The notes: a model not told the origin generated them from the letters alone. Positions 35,505-47,633 are shown, counted from the stretch's first letter. The stretch is DNA of 64,000 bases from Cordilura impudica (GCA_963682025.1 CAVMKG010000138.1:62001-126000), one strand, 5' to 3'. Program-made: numbers and translations.

Positions 35505-36215
35505 TAAAAAGGTTTTTTTATTAAAAAAAATGCCTTCTTTTAAATATTACCTTTTCTCAAAAAATCCCATTATATTAAAAATACCCATTAAAAGCAATAC
35601 AATTTTTCAAATATTTTTTAAAAACTTTTTTAAAAATACCTTTTTATATAAAGTATCGTTTTTCAACAAGTACCTTCTTTTAAAGGAATTTTTTTAAGTA
35701 TATTTTTTAAAATTAGCCTTTTTAAAATTTGTCCTTTTTTTAAAAAATTAAACCTTCTTAAAATGTGCTCAATTTTAAAAACGTATCTCTTTTAAAAATA
35801 TTCTTTTTTAAAATAGGACGCCTTCTTAAAAAAAAGTGCCATTTGTTTAAAAAATTACCAATTTTTTAAAACGGAACATTTTTTTTAAATGTACCAATTT
35901 AATTTAATACCTGTTTCATAAAAGCACCATTTTTCAAAAAGATAACCTTTCTTTCATATATAACTTTTTTTGAACCCAAGAACTTTTTTAATATAAAGTT
36001 TTCTTAAAAATTTCCATTTTTTAACCAAAAATTATTTTTAAACAAAATTTTCTTAAAATATTACCTTCTTTATAACAAGTAGCCTTTTTTAATTAAGTAA
36101 CTTCTTTAAAAAAGTTCATTTTTTTAAAATCTACCTATTCTTGAAAATTACGTTTTCTTAAAAAGTATCTGTTTTACAAAGGTGCTCTTAAAATTGTATA
36201 TTTTTTTAAAAAACG
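35505..36215. repeat. Degenerate TTTTTTAAAAA low-complexity array
   Basis: Irregular repeats such as CCTTCTTAAAAAAAAGTGCC and ACCTTTTTTAAAA. Same type as 33390-33842, about 1.7 kb away. The 75-residue open frame here is low-complexity, not a gene. Confidence 0.7.
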
Positions 36216-38424
36216 CAACACTTTTTAGATTCTGCTGCTTCCTACAATATCACTGAAAATCTAACAAAGCTTAAGAAAAGTTAATGGAGTCTAATTATCG
36301 AAACTATTTCCCGCATTCCATTTCGTCGACAAACGTCGTTCTATTTGTAAAATAAAGCTACCAATGCAACCACCCATGTAGGCATAAGCTGTTATTTCTT
36401 GAAAAATGGATTTTTTTTTTCGTCAACAAAAAGTTAACGGGACTTAGGATGCGAATATAACAACGTATCAAGAATAATAGTGACAAAAAATAACAAATAT
36501 AAACACACAAGTTTTTATAAATGGTTATAAACTGAAAATTATTTAGAATTTGATTTCATTAAGAACAACGTATGTCGCTATATGTCATTTTCTGAGAAAA
36601 TAATTTGTCAGCGTTCAAACGTAGGTTACCATACGTCGATAGTGCTGCAAATTAATTTAATAAACATTTAAGTTACGTCGTTATTTAAAGAAAAAACTCA
36701 GAAATGGTCAATCTTTTTTTAAAAAAAATTTAACACATGTTAACTCAAATCTGACAAAAATGGACATACGCGGTTATTCCAGAAAACCACAGATATAGCG
36801 AGAACTATCAGCTACATATGACCAGAGAAAAGTTTAAATTAGTTCCAGTTTTTAAAAACAGTTACAAATTAAAAGAAACTGCACCTTATAACTCCATATT
36901 TTATTTTTCTGCGAGTAAGTATAGAGCAATATAAATTACGTATTATTACCTCGTGAATTAAAACAGGCAATCCGATATGGTATAACAATAGGTTAAGAAG
37001 TTCAAGTTTCTTGGTACACGAAATGATTTGAAAAAAGCAAATGTCATGATCACCACTTTTTCAATTGTTTGGTAGAGACTATACAAGACTGTCCTTACGT
37101 TGTAAACTTTTCAAAGATTTTTATTTATATCCCCAAATTACTATTATAACTCTATGTAATTTTTTTTTATATAAGCTCATGGTTGGTACACTTATTAAGT
37201 CATCTATTTTAAAAACTACACCCATATCATATAAAAGAAATAAACCATTAATGTTTCAGACTTAAGTGCACATTGCTTATTTATTGAGATCTTATATTGA
37301 ACATTGTTACTGCCCTAATCCTAAAGCTACACAAACAGGCAAACATCAATTTTATATTTTAGGAATTCGCTTTAACTTATTAAAACTAGAGCCATAAATT
37401 GTTACAAAAAATTTTATTTATAAAAATTCCTTTGCCTTTAATTTCGACAAGGAAATAATAAAATAACTAGAATATTTTGCCAAAAGCAACCTACAGCGAA
37501 TGAAAAGAAGCTCATTAAATAATTACAAACACATGTTGCCAACAACTTCCTTTGCTAAAAATGTTCTATAGTTTGGTCTATTTTTTGGTCAATATAAAAA
37601 CCTTAAAACAAGTCAAACTACAACAACTGCTGTTACTTGCCACTACCCAAATACACTACACAGCTGGAATTTATGACTATATTGACCATACCTTCGTTTC
37701 TTCTATGAAAGAAAATCAGTAGTCAAGTTGGTGAAAATATACCATGAATATGGTAGTTATATATTTAAATACTCATGCTTTTAACTACTTGTAGTTCATA
37801 GTGGTAGTAGTAAAAGTAAGTAAATATAAGTAGTGGCAGAGGCAGTATTTAAGTTATATTTATAGAATCTAGTGGTTGAAATTGTGTGGAATTGTTTTGT
37901 ACCAGCAAAAATGTGATTGTTGTTTACTGCTAACTTCTCCCCACTCTGACCACTAATAAAATGTAATGGCCATTAGTAACATTTGGGTTTTATAGACTTC
38001 AATGAAATTGGCTTTCACCCCGCTACCGAGTCCAAACTAAATGTATGGCCGAAATTTTAGTGAAGCAACTGTTATGTACTAGAAATGCCTTGTAAATATT
38101 CTTATGGTTAGTTATCCGACACCTATCTTTTATTACACCAACATAGATCTCAAACCATCTCTCTACGAGTGGATGTTATCTTTTGATCAAGCAATTGGTG
38201 TTTGATTGAAATTTTTAGCACCCCCACTATGAGTAAGATTAGAATCAATAATATATTATTATGTAAATTTATGTTTCATCTCTTAAAACTCTACCATTAT
38301 TCATATCCATTATCCAATTAAGATTGTGAATAAAAAAGTATTAGTACACCTTTTTTTAAAAAGGACTAAATGGGACACCATACAGATTGTCCGGTAATTA
38401 AATATTTGAAAACATATATATGTT
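36216..38424. other. No gene seen
   Basis: AT-rich sequence of over 2 kb without coding signals or recognised repeats on either strand. It is the longest unassigned stretch before the gap, together with 52229-54239. Confidence 0.5.
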
Positions 38425-38860
38425 TAAGTTATAATTGGTTTGTGCTGATGTTTATAGCTACTAAAAATATGTGACCTTGACCTACCAATCGACTCAAATT
38501 AACTTTCTTAACGATGACTTAATGATGTCCATCTGTTTGTCTGTCCGTTTGTCTGAGTTTATGTCAATTTTGTAATGAAACTACATGTCGCAAATATAAA
38601 TATATATTTTCGTGAAATTTGGTATAAAATCGGTGAATGTTCCAACCTAGCATCCACACAAAAGATCCACAACAGACTGACTTAAATGATCGTAAGATCC
38701 TGATTATAACACATAGACATATATTGTTAAAAATTGGTATTTGTGTCTATTACATAACACCATTAACGTTTTTACATAAAATTATATTGTATACACATGA
38801 AGTTTCTTATCTTTTAATAGAAAATTTTTCACACGCTAACGCAGATCAAACGACGTAATG
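38425..38860 (+). mobile_element. Old, diverged HINE family B copy
   Basis: Recognisable by GGTTTGTGCTGATGTTTATA, a decayed GTCCATCTGTTTGTCTGTCC microsatellite and CGTGAAATTTGGTATAA in the family B order. Termini are lost. Confidence 0.6.
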
Positions 38861-39000
38861 AAAATTAGGCAGTTTTTATCAACTCAATTCACATTTGGAA
38901 CTCTCTACCTTCAAACATTCAGTTCATAAGCAACGGAAAGCATTTTAAAACGCCGCTTTTTATTTTTTATAATTACTCTTTAATGTATTTTTTTAATTTC

Positions 39001-39200
39001 NNNNNNNNNNNNNNNNNNNNNNNNNNNNNNNNNNNNNNNNNNNNNNNNNNNNNNNNNNNNNNNNNNNNNNNNNNNNNNNNNNNNNNNNNNNNNNNNNNNN
39101 NNNNNNNNNNNNNNNNNNNNNNNNNNNNNNNNNNNNNNNNNNNNNNNNNNNNNNNNNNNNNNNNNNNNNNNNNNNNNNNNNNNNNNNNNNNNNNNNNNNN
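39001..39200. other. Assembly gap (200 N)
   Basis: Exactly 200 undetermined bases, probably a scaffold gap of set size; the true length is unknown. Open frames spanning it are meaningless. Confidence 0.99.
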
Positions 39201-39223
39201 AAAAAAAATATTTTTTTTTTTTT

Positions 39224-39722
39224 TGATAGATTTAAATGAAAATCGGGAAGCATCTTTATACGGGGGCTACGACAAAGAATTGCCATATGGGGTTGATTTT
39301 TGGACAAATGATAAATAGATGTAATAAACATACACAAACCCAATTTGACCGAGATCTATGTGATAACTTGGATCTTATGGCAATTTAAGTCGATTTCATA
39401 GGGGTAATTTGTATGGGGACTAGGTCTGAACATGAACCGAATTTCAGCAATTTCAATGGCTTTCATCCCATGGCTGATATAAGCTTGTGTACCAAATTAA
39501 ATTAAAATATATTAATATTTACGACTTGTAGTTTGAGTAAAAGGTTTACATAGACACACAGACGGACGGACGGACGAACAGACACCGTTAAATCGACTCA
39601 GAAAGTTATTCTGAGTCGATCAGTATAATAAAAGATGGGTCTAGGTCAAATATTTTTAGTAGTTACAAACAGCAGCACAAAGTCATTATACCCAATCCAC
39701 ATAGTGGTATAGGGTATAAAAA
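39224..39722 (-). mobile_element. HINE family B copy, truncated at gap side
   Basis: On the minus strand it starts at 39722 with TTTATACCCTATACCACTAT, has a (GTCC)n run (39562-39577) and extends to TTGATAGATTTAAATGAAAA at 39224, next to the gap. The hairpin end is not visible. Confidence 0.75.
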
Positions 39723-40004
39723 CAAAGGCGTAGCAGAAACAAATGTGAAAAGAATTAAAAGAAAATGATGTGCTTATATAAAATGGAAACAAACCGACTT
39801 AAACCAGGGACCGTAACAGTTCTAAGTGATATCGAACAAGGAAGAAAATTGTAGTCGGTCTAGACCGACCATACGATACCCTTAACCGCGTCATAGATCC
39901 CTATCTCTTCGGTCCAACAAATTGGATATAGAAAATAAGCATAAACCAAATTTAAGTGGCATTGTTATTAATTTCTTTGGCTGCAGATATGAAAAAGCTC
40001 ATAT

Positions 40005-40456
40005 GATGGATTTCATATCAAAACCTATAAAAAAGTGACATTTTGAACCCGTCCCTCTCAGTTTTTAATGAAATTTTGCATACAGCTACATTTTTTCTAT
40101 AGAAACACAACCTCATTTTTATAAATTGCATTTGTGAAAACATATGGGCGTGGCAGGGTATCGAAATATTTGAAAAATGACGGTAATAGGTGCTTTTAAG
40201 CTTCGATTACTATGGAATGACTCAACCGATTTGAAAAATTTTATTTTACATTACAATTTTATTTTATATTACACTGAAAAATTTTTTTGCCAAAAATAAA
40301 AGTTTAAACTTGGAAAACACTTCCAAGATCAAGTGTATTTTTCCAAAAAAAAATTTTTTAAATAGGTCTATTTAATATATATAACATATCTAAAAATTAA
40401 AATGGGTTTTTTATTTTTTTTTTTTAATTTTTTTTAAGTAAATGCATCTCACCAGC
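40005..40456. repeat. Left terminal inverted repeat
   Basis: Inverse partner of 49240-49716. The right copy keeps about 45 extra bases (around TATGTAAGTCAG, 49443-49482) that differ here. Both contain GGGCGTGGCA. Confidence 0.85.
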
Positions 40457-41210
40457 TTATTCATGTGTTCTACGATTTCCTTGATAAAAAACGGTTTTTA
40501 TCCATTCACTTTGTTGTTCATTCCTCAAAAAATTCTTGAAAACGAAACGTTTTCAATATATAAATATGTACATAGGAATTCTGTGCAGAATATTTTGTCT
40601 CCGATCACTTTATATCTCCGTTCTACAGCAGCAACAGACACATGTACATACACAAGTTATTATGTTAGTACATACGCTATAGACACAATTTCCTTTAACT
40701 CAATCCTGCCACCAACACTCTTTCATTGCACTCTTTCTCGCTCATTTTTTAACACGTCATTATTCTCTTTCTGTGATAGTGCACACACTCTGAGTCAAAT
40801 TTCAGTTGAATACTAGATTTCAGAAGAGTTAAACGTGAAAGTGTTAAAACAGGTGAACAAGCATAAAAATAAATATGGAATCAACTAATTTTGTGTTTAG
40901 CTATCTAAGAAATTTTCCTCTCAACTTCGAAAAATCAGTCCAAAAGAAGCAGCGCTGATAACTGTATATATTCCAGCAGTCTCCAACATTGGTCGTTTCC
41001 GTATTTGCGAAAGTTGTCGGTTTAAACTGAAGAAGGCTGTCAACATTAATGCACACAAAAAAATTCTAGCGTACAATGCACGAATTTTGCTATGTTCACT
41101 GCTAGTTTCATAGCGAAAATCGGGATAGTGTGCATTTATAGCATTGATTACTATGTGTTTATAGCAGATAATTATTGCAATGAATATTATGTTTCTAGCT
41201 TTTAATAGTA

Positions 41211-41843
41211 GAACAAAACTACCGTGTATCGCTAGAAAACTGCAGACGGTGCATTCCATACTGCAGCGTTTTGTAGAAAACTTTGTCAGTAGGGGCAAAT
41301 AAAACTAGCGTTTACTGCAAGAAAACTGTAGGCGATGCATTCTATACTCCAGCGTTTTGTAGAAAACGTTGGCATTCGGGGGAAATAAAACTAGCGTTTA
41401 CTGCTAGAAAACTGTAGGCGGTGCATTCCTTACTCCAGCGTTTTGTAGAAAACGTTGGCAGTCGGGGCAAATAAAACTAGCGTTTACTGCTAGAAAACTG
41501 TAGGCGGTGCATTCCATACTCCAGCGTTTTGTAGAAAACGTTGGCAGTCGGGGCAAATAAAACTAGCGTTTACTGCTAGAAAACTGTAGCCGGTGCATTC
41601 CTTACTCCAGCGTTTTGTAGAAAACTTTGGCAGTAGCTGCAAATAAAACTAGCGTTTACTGCTAGAAAACTGCAGCCGGTGCATTCCATACTGCAGCGTT
41701 TTGTAGAAAACTTTGGCATTAAGGGCAAATAAAACTAGCGTTTACTGCTAGAAAACTGCAGCCGGTGCATTCCATACTGCAGCGTTTTGTAGAAAACTTT
41801 GGCATTAAGGGCAAATAAAACTAGCGTTTACTGCAAAAATATT
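41211..41843. repeat. 86-bp subterminal tandem array
   Basis: The AAATAAAACTAGCG motif starts at 41297, 41383, 41469, 41555, 41641, 41727 and 41813, exactly 86 bp apart. A partial first unit begins near 41211. Units contain TTTACTGCTAGAAAACTG, GGTGCATTCC and CCAGCGTTTTGTAGAAAAC. Position just inside one end of a CACTA-like element suggests transposase-binding subterminal repeats. The open frame on the minus strand at its left edge is a by-product. Confidence 0.9.
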
Positions 41844-42300
41844 TTAGCAGTATATACACACTCAGATTAATAAGAGCTTAATGGATTTGTTTAAATTCAT
41901 ATATTTATTGACAGTTTTTATTAAAGAAATCTTTACACTCTGTAAAATGAAATATTATTTTTAAAAATTCACATCTTTCTTTCAAAATAAAATTTCAAGT
42001 CTTTCATTTGGTTTATTATTAAAAAAATATAATCGTCCGTTCAAGGACTATATAAAAAATACAATTAAAAATAATTAACATTTCTGTTATATTGATAATT
42101 AACACATTACAATATTATTTCATTTTGGTTTAATAACAAAAAAAATTAGTTCTGGACTAATTAACAAAAATAACATTCGTGAATTACTAAGGCATTTTCG
42201 TTTTAGTGATTAATCATTTTATTATAAAAATATATTATATACATATGGCAAAAGAAAAATTAGTTAATACTTAAGTTAATATTGTGTTTATCTAACGTAT

Positions 42301-44703
42301 TTAAATGACATATTGTTTTGATTTAAAATCAACCAGTTGGTATGTTTTAATAAATTCGTTAGTTATAGGTATAATTTTTTTTTCATTAGTCTGTTCAACA
42401 ACATGAAGTAATGTATGTGAATCATAATATGCGGTACTTAATACATTTACTAGTAAAAATATATTTTTTTTATCACTACAAATAAACTGTACGGCAGCAA
42501 ATTGTTGATAAGAGTTATAAAATCCTAATTCAATAACTGTTCCTAATTTGATGCAAGAATTACATAGGTTAACCCACCGATAAAATTGAACTTTTTGCTT
42601 AAGTAAAGCGAACAGAGTTGTAAAATCGTGTAATTTTGGTCGGATTATTTGGGGGCCTAACTCAAATATTTGTTTACTTATATCTAAATCAATAAAATAA
42701 TTTTGTATTTTAAGAAGATATCTTTCTAAAACTGTATGACAAATATTTTTTCTAGATTTTGTAGACCTAGCAATTTCTTTAAAAGTTTTATGCTTGCTTT
42801 CAAATCGCATTGTCCATACTTGAGTTAAAGGACCAATTTGTTTCATTACTGATGAGTAATGTAAAAGGAAATGATGTTTTGGCCTCAAAGGTAAATTAAA
42901 AATATTAAGAAATTTGATATGGTGATCAGTTATTAGATTTTGAAATAATTGGATCATTTCCTCCGTTATTGTATCAGCAAGCACAATATCGACAATATCT
43001 TTGAGAAGTTTATACAGTTCCCATTTTGGATCATTTTCTTTCACCCAATCCCCAATAAGTAATCCGAGATATTTAAATAACATCATTGTTTCAGAACCTG
43101 AAGCTTTGATTTTGTGTGATTTAAGATGTACCCATGATATGGGCATTGGTTTATTGCATTTTCCAAAATTAAAATAAATAATTCTATTATTAAAATCATC
43201 TAATTTAAAATACTTTTCAACACTTATGAAACTGTGTATCAACAAAGACATTTCATAATTTAGAACTCCTTCGAATAAATCGTGGAGGATATCAACTGAA
43301 AAGTTTTCTACAGCATGAAAATCTCTGAGTCTATTGAAGATACAAGTTGATAAAATTCCAGTTTCTGATACCGATTTTGTTTTTATATCCAACTCATAGT
43401 TCATTTTATTCCGTAGACAATTCTGATTTGCTTTCACTGCTTTTTGCAATATAGTTTTAGTTTCTTTACAGAATCGACAATAAAATTTGGCGTTAAAACT
43501 TTCTGTAAACCCAAGTAATCCGTTTAAACCTTTATTGTCACCAACAAGAACTGTTAAAACAAAATATATTTTAGTTTCACCAATAACTAAACCTTCTGTT
43601 TCCAAATATTTAAGCTCGTCAAAAACAGATTCAAAAACTCGGTTTCCAAAAAGCTTCTTATCTGAACTATTGACTAATAGAATTGGAAAAATCATTTCCA
43701 GTTTCGATCGAAAACTTGGTGGTAAAAAAGGGAAGGATACATAAACTCCTCCTAAATTTTGAAGTCCCACTCTCGAGCCTAATGGGTTATTGGTTTCAAA
43801 CTCGTCAAAATACAAAATAAGCGGAAGAACTATAGAGCCAGGACTGAAAGTGTTCAAATAAGTGCATTTACTTTTCCAAAAGTGCGTTTGAATTATGTTA
43901 GAAATTTTTTCATTAGAGTTAAGATCATCAATATAACACATAATTGTTTTTAAGAAATTATTTGTGTTGAAAATTATAGTTAGAATATTTTTTAGTGAAA
44001 CAAATGAGGCTGTCAGACTTGTAGATTTGAGTATAATTTTTTCTTTAACATAACATTTTTGTATACTTTTTCCAATTACTATGGTACGTGATCGGAAATA
44101 GTGAGAAAATTCTTTTAACATTTTCAATCTTAAATGCTCACTTTTAGCTGGTCCTAGACAAGCTTTTAATTTTTTGAAGACGTTTTTAACTAGATTAGTG
44201 TGAGTATTATCTGCTAAGCATTCTGACAATATTTTTTCGGCTCTTGTGAACATTTTACTTTGAAGAAAGAAAATCATGATTTCGATAATATTTTGTATAG
44301 CAGACCTACATATGTTATGATCATTGTATAACTTTGTTACTAGTTGATACACATCATTAGCTATTTCCTTATCCAAGTCTTTAAGCAGGAATTCAAAATC
44401 TAAAGTATAACTAGCAGTACCAGTGGGAGTTAGATTATTTTCAATGCTAGAATTTTGAATTTCACGAGAATTTTCATTTTCATCAATATTTGGTGGTAAT
44501 ACATTTCTTATCGGGATATTATTACTAGGTACTTTAAAATGTTGTTGAACATGCTTAACGAATGAATTAAATATTGTAAAATGTCTTACTTGGCTACAAT
44601 CATAGCATTTTAAAGTTGTTAGTTCAAGTCGGTGATATCTTTTTAGATGGTTCAAGTAATCCTTAGAGCTACAAAAAAAATTCTTGCACACATAGCAAAT
44701 CAT
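42301..44703 (-). CDS. Transposase-like protein with zinc fingers (800 aa)
   Basis: Uninterrupted frame; the ATG at 44703 is preferred (the same frame is open back to 44718 with a GTG). Residues 1-56 hold two C2H2-like fingers (CYVC..HLKRYH and CYDC..HVQQH). Candidate catalytic acids: D300 in ILYFDEFETNNPLGSR, D471 in VDILHDLFEGVLNYE and E635 in WTMRFESKHKTFKE. A CRFC pair lies at about 409-412 and RPKHHFLLHY just before the glutamate. 'D.LHDLFEG' and 'MRFE.KH' blocks recall metazoan CACTA/CMC and KDZ-type transposases. An AATAAA lies about 80 bp past the stop (42218-42223). The ATG is 14 nt after the stop of the upstream spliced gene, so expression needs reinitiation, alternative splicing or a separate transcript. 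Function is inferred from motif layout. Confidence 0.78.
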   Translation of the reverse strand: MICYVCKNFFCSSKDYLNHLKRYHRLELTTLKCYDCSQVRHFTIFNSFVKHVQQHFKVPSNNIPIRNVLPPNIDENENSREIQNSSIENNLTPTGTASYTLDFEFLLKDLDKEIANDVYQLVTKLYNDHNICRSAIQNIIEIMIFFLQSKMFTRAEKILSECLADNTHTNLVKNVFKKLKACLGPAKSEHLRLKMLKEFSHYFRSRTIVIGKSIQKCYVKEKIILKSTSLTASFVSLKNILTIIFNTNNFLKTIMCYIDDLNSNEKISNIIQTHFWKSKCTYLNTFSPGSIVLPLILYFDEFETNNPLGSRVGLQNLGGVYVSFPFLPPSFRSKLEMIFPILLVNSSDKKLFGNRVFESVFDELKYLETEGLVIGETKIYFVLTVLVGDNKGLNGLLGFTESFNAKFYCRFCKETKTILQKAVKANQNCLRNKMNYELDIKTKSVSETGILSTCIFNRLRDFHAVENFSVDILHDLFEGVLNYEMSLLIHSFISVEKYFKLDDFNNRIIYFNFGKCNKPMPISWVHLKSHKIKASGSETMMLFKYLGLLIGDWVKENDPKWELYKLLKDIVDIVLADTITEEMIQLFQNLITDHHIKFLNIFNLPLRPKHHFLLHYSSVMKQIGPLTQVWTMRFESKHKTFKEIARSTKSRKNICHTVLERYLLKIQNYFIDLDISKQIFELGPQIIRPKLHDFTTLFALLKQKVQFYRWVNLCNSCIKLGTVIELGFYNSYQQFAAVQFICSDKKNIFLLVNVLSTAYYDSHTLLHVVEQTNEKKIIPITNEFIKTYQLVDFKSKQYVI

Positions 44704-44717
44704 AATGAACGGTTTCA

Positions 44718-47633
44718 CTAGTTGAGTTTATTCAGCTCTGAATGAAGTTGTGTGACACTACTAAATATTTCATCAAATTTCGTAGATATGTTGTAAATGT
44801 GCTTTTGTAAAAATGTCCAAATTGGCTTCGATTCAGTCGGGTATTTGCAATTCAAAGCGTGATAAATTTTAAAGCATGCATCTACAGCACTGAGAACGTC
44901 CTTAAAGTGGTATATAGAGCTGTTTATTAGCACATATGCATGCGAGATATTAGCTACAGAGAAAATAAATTGCACAAATTAATTTAAAATGTTGAGTTAC
45001 AAAATTTTGAGTTTCCATAAACAAGTCACTTTAACAACTAGGAATCATATCAAAGTTTAAATTTAACTACAATTTTCATTGCAAAATTATATATTTTTTT
45101 TATCATAAATTTTTAGTATATCATTGTTTGCAGTTGACATTTAACTATTTCTACTTCACATTCAACCATATATGCAGTTGATATTCAACACTAAACTTAT
45201 TTCCTGATCAACAAATTTCAAATTCAATTCAATATATTCCAGTTTAAATCGAATTTAAACAGTTTTAACTTCAAATTCAAAACTTTTTATTTCTATAAAT
45301 TGAGTGTTGAATATCAACTGCATATATGGTTGAATATGAAGTAGAAATAGTTAAATATCAACTGCAAATAATGATAAAAATTAAAAAGTAATGATTAAAA
45401 ATATAGTTCTTTTTGCATTAAAAGTTGTATATATATGTGTTTTATATAAATTTTTTTTAAACTCTTACCATAATCTTGCCCGACAACAATAATTTTTGGC
45501 TGTAGAGTACTTTTGTCCCGAGAAGCTTCTTCCTTCAATCGTTTTGCAGTCTCCAAAATAAGAACCGAATCCTTGAAAATTGAAAAAAATTAGATATAAA
45601 TTGAAGGTATAAGCAAAATATAAACTTACTTTCTCAATATATAAAAACGAATGAACCACCTCTGTTTTTGTTAATTTTTTTCTCTTGTGACTAGTGCTGG
45701 CCTTGGTATAGACTGAATTTGCCAACAAATATGCTAGGATCAACAAACCTTTAAAGTTGCAATTTCCATCTATTAAATCTGATAACTCTTTTTTATTTTT
45801 GTGTTGGGCCAATGTGATTAGTTTTTTATCATATTCAAGCCAAATGCCGAAAAATTTATTGGCACTAGGTGGATGTTCATTATCAAAATCGTTAATTAAA
45901 AGCTGCAAACCATCATCCGATTGGAGTATGGGAAAAGATTCAAAATATTCAAATATTGAATTGCTGGAATCTAAAAAATTTTGACGATATGATCTTGTAT
46001 CGTCCCAAAATGTTCGAATTTTTTCCCACGGTTCCAAATACGCTTTTAAGAAAGCAATTTTTTTAGAAATATCTTCATTTGCAGGATGTCCTTGTTGATT
46101 TGAGAGCCCTGGCTTAGACTGGTCTTTTTTAAGCTCACTTTTCAAATGGTTGTATTTGTAATACAGCGTACCAGAGGCTTTTTTAATGTTTTTTATGTAG
46201 CCACTAAAATATAAATCTTTAATTGGTTCTTCAGTTGGAAAGATTTTTCCAATTTCATCCCTTAACTTTATAAAACGTTCAGTAGATATCTTGAAATTAC
46301 TCGGAAAATTTAAAGATTCATATTCCTTATGAATAATTACATTTGTCAATTTAGTCCGCAGTGCTGAGTCTAAAAAATTATTTTTGTTGTAGAAGCTTTG
46401 GATCAGTTTCCCAACCGTCGAATTTAAATAGTCCGAAACACTATTTTCAGATTGCGGAGAATAAAACTCATATACTATATTTCCGTCATTTGGATTCAAT
46501 ATTCCAAGTGTCGACGTTGCAACTGAAGAGGTTGATGCTGTTCCCACGATGGTAGCCGCAGAAAAAGTGGAATGCGACGGGTGAGGTACTTCCTCGATTA
46601 TGGAGGCAAAAGAATCTTCCAGACAAGGTTTTGAATAAACCGATTTGAAGTGTTTCCAAAAAATTGCTCGTTGCCCCTGCTTCGGAATAAGGGAAGTTAT
46701 GCCTTGATAATCAAGGCTCTCAAATGCTTCCTTATTAAAGCCCTCGTCTGAAAAAATGTAAATTTATTAATTAATTACTTATAGAAATAACGCATAAATT
46801 ATTTCACAAGTTTTTGTTTTCAAATGTTTGTGTATTGATTTTGTGATTTTTATTTTCGATTGATAATGGAATTAAATTAGCGCTACACGCATTTCATCTG
46901 CTACCAGTGGTAATTTGATTAAATTAATTGCTATAGGTGTTTTGCAAGTCATGTAACATCGCAACGCAACTGTAGATAGAAGAAGCCCGAATAAAATTGA
47001 TCAAACGCGCACATGGCTACAGATAATAATTTATTTTTGGTAATTTAGAATCACCTCTTTTTTATTATTGTTTATGACAATAATACAAAAGCGCACTTTA
47101 TTATTCAGGCAATCATAGCAAATTCTTTCCGGTCTGAACATATCAACTCTTACTTCAATCCGCAAAAATTTCAGCAATAAAAAAATTAAACATGTAACCG
47201 CGTGCGTGGTTCTAGGAAAACTGATTTTGTGACTTATATTTTCGGTTGATTAGAAAAAAAATTACTATTTTACAGTCTTTGCTATATTTATAGCAATTAA
47301 TGGAATTAAATTAGCGCTGCACGCAGTTCATCTGCTACCAATGGTAATTTGATTGCATTAATTGCTATAGGTGTTTAGCAAGTCATGTAACACGGCAACG
47401 CAACTGTAGATAGAAGAAGCACGAATAAAATTGATCAAACGCGCACATGGCTACAGATAATTTCTTTTTGGTAATTTAGAATCACCTCTTTTTTATTATT
47501 GTTTATGACAAAAATACAAAATCACAATAAATTATCTTACGTAAATTTAATAAAAATGTTACTTACCTTTAAACAATTCAATTAGGTTGGACAAATTCCA
47601 ACTTTTTAATGTTTCTTGAACGAAATCGTCCAT
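44718..47633 (-). CDS. Spliced gene for SAM-domain-like transposon protein (507 aa)
   Basis: Four exons can be read with consensus splice sites and continuous phase: exon 1 47633-47567 (MDDFVQETLKSWNLSNLIEL, donor GTAAGT), exon 2 46747-45630 (acceptor TTTTTTCAG, donor GTAAGT), exon 3 45571-45469 (acceptor TTTTCAAG, donor GTAAGA), exon 4 44953-44718 (acceptor TCTCTGTAG, stop TAG). Exon lengths 67, 1118, 103 and 236 sum to 508 codons. Residues about 10-58 (WNLSNLIELF..FESLDYQGITSLI..GQRAIFWKHF) look like a SAM-type helical domain, a protein or nucleic-acid interaction module. A Ser/Thr-rich linker and a Lys-rich helical region follow. Probably an accessory protein of the transposon, analogous in position to the second protein of plant CACTA elements; this role is inferred. 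Confidence 0.75.
45119..45376. mobile_element. MITE-like inverted repeat in intron 3
   Basis: Arms of about 74 bp (45119-45193 and 45302-45376) are nearly perfect reverse complements, with TATCATT/AATGATA ends, around a 108-bp centre. Shared blocks include CAGTTGA, TTTAACTATTTCTACTTC and ATTCAACCATATATGCAG. It sits entirely within the intron between exons 3 and 4, so it does not break the gene. Confidence 0.7.
46866..47530. repeat. Two direct copies of ~230 bp in intron 1
   Basis: Segments beginning GGAATTAAATTAGCGCT at about 46868 and 47302 are about 90% alike over roughly 230 bp (434-bp offset). Shared blocks include CAACTGTAGATAGAAGAAGC and GATCAAACGCGCACATGGCT. The intron (46748-47566) thus grew by a duplication. 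Confidence 0.75.

Noticed and set aside
38983..39343. Open frames across 39001-39200
   Set aside because: They consist mainly of undetermined bases in the assembly gap.
40442..40816. 124-residue plus-strand open frame
   Set aside because: It begins at the inner edge of the terminal repeat and lies in the probable promoter/leader of the long-TIR element. No conserved motif.
40921..41298. 125-residue minus-strand open frame
   Set aside because: It crosses the transposon boundary at 41052 and runs antisense to the interrupted transposase gene; it mixes two elements.
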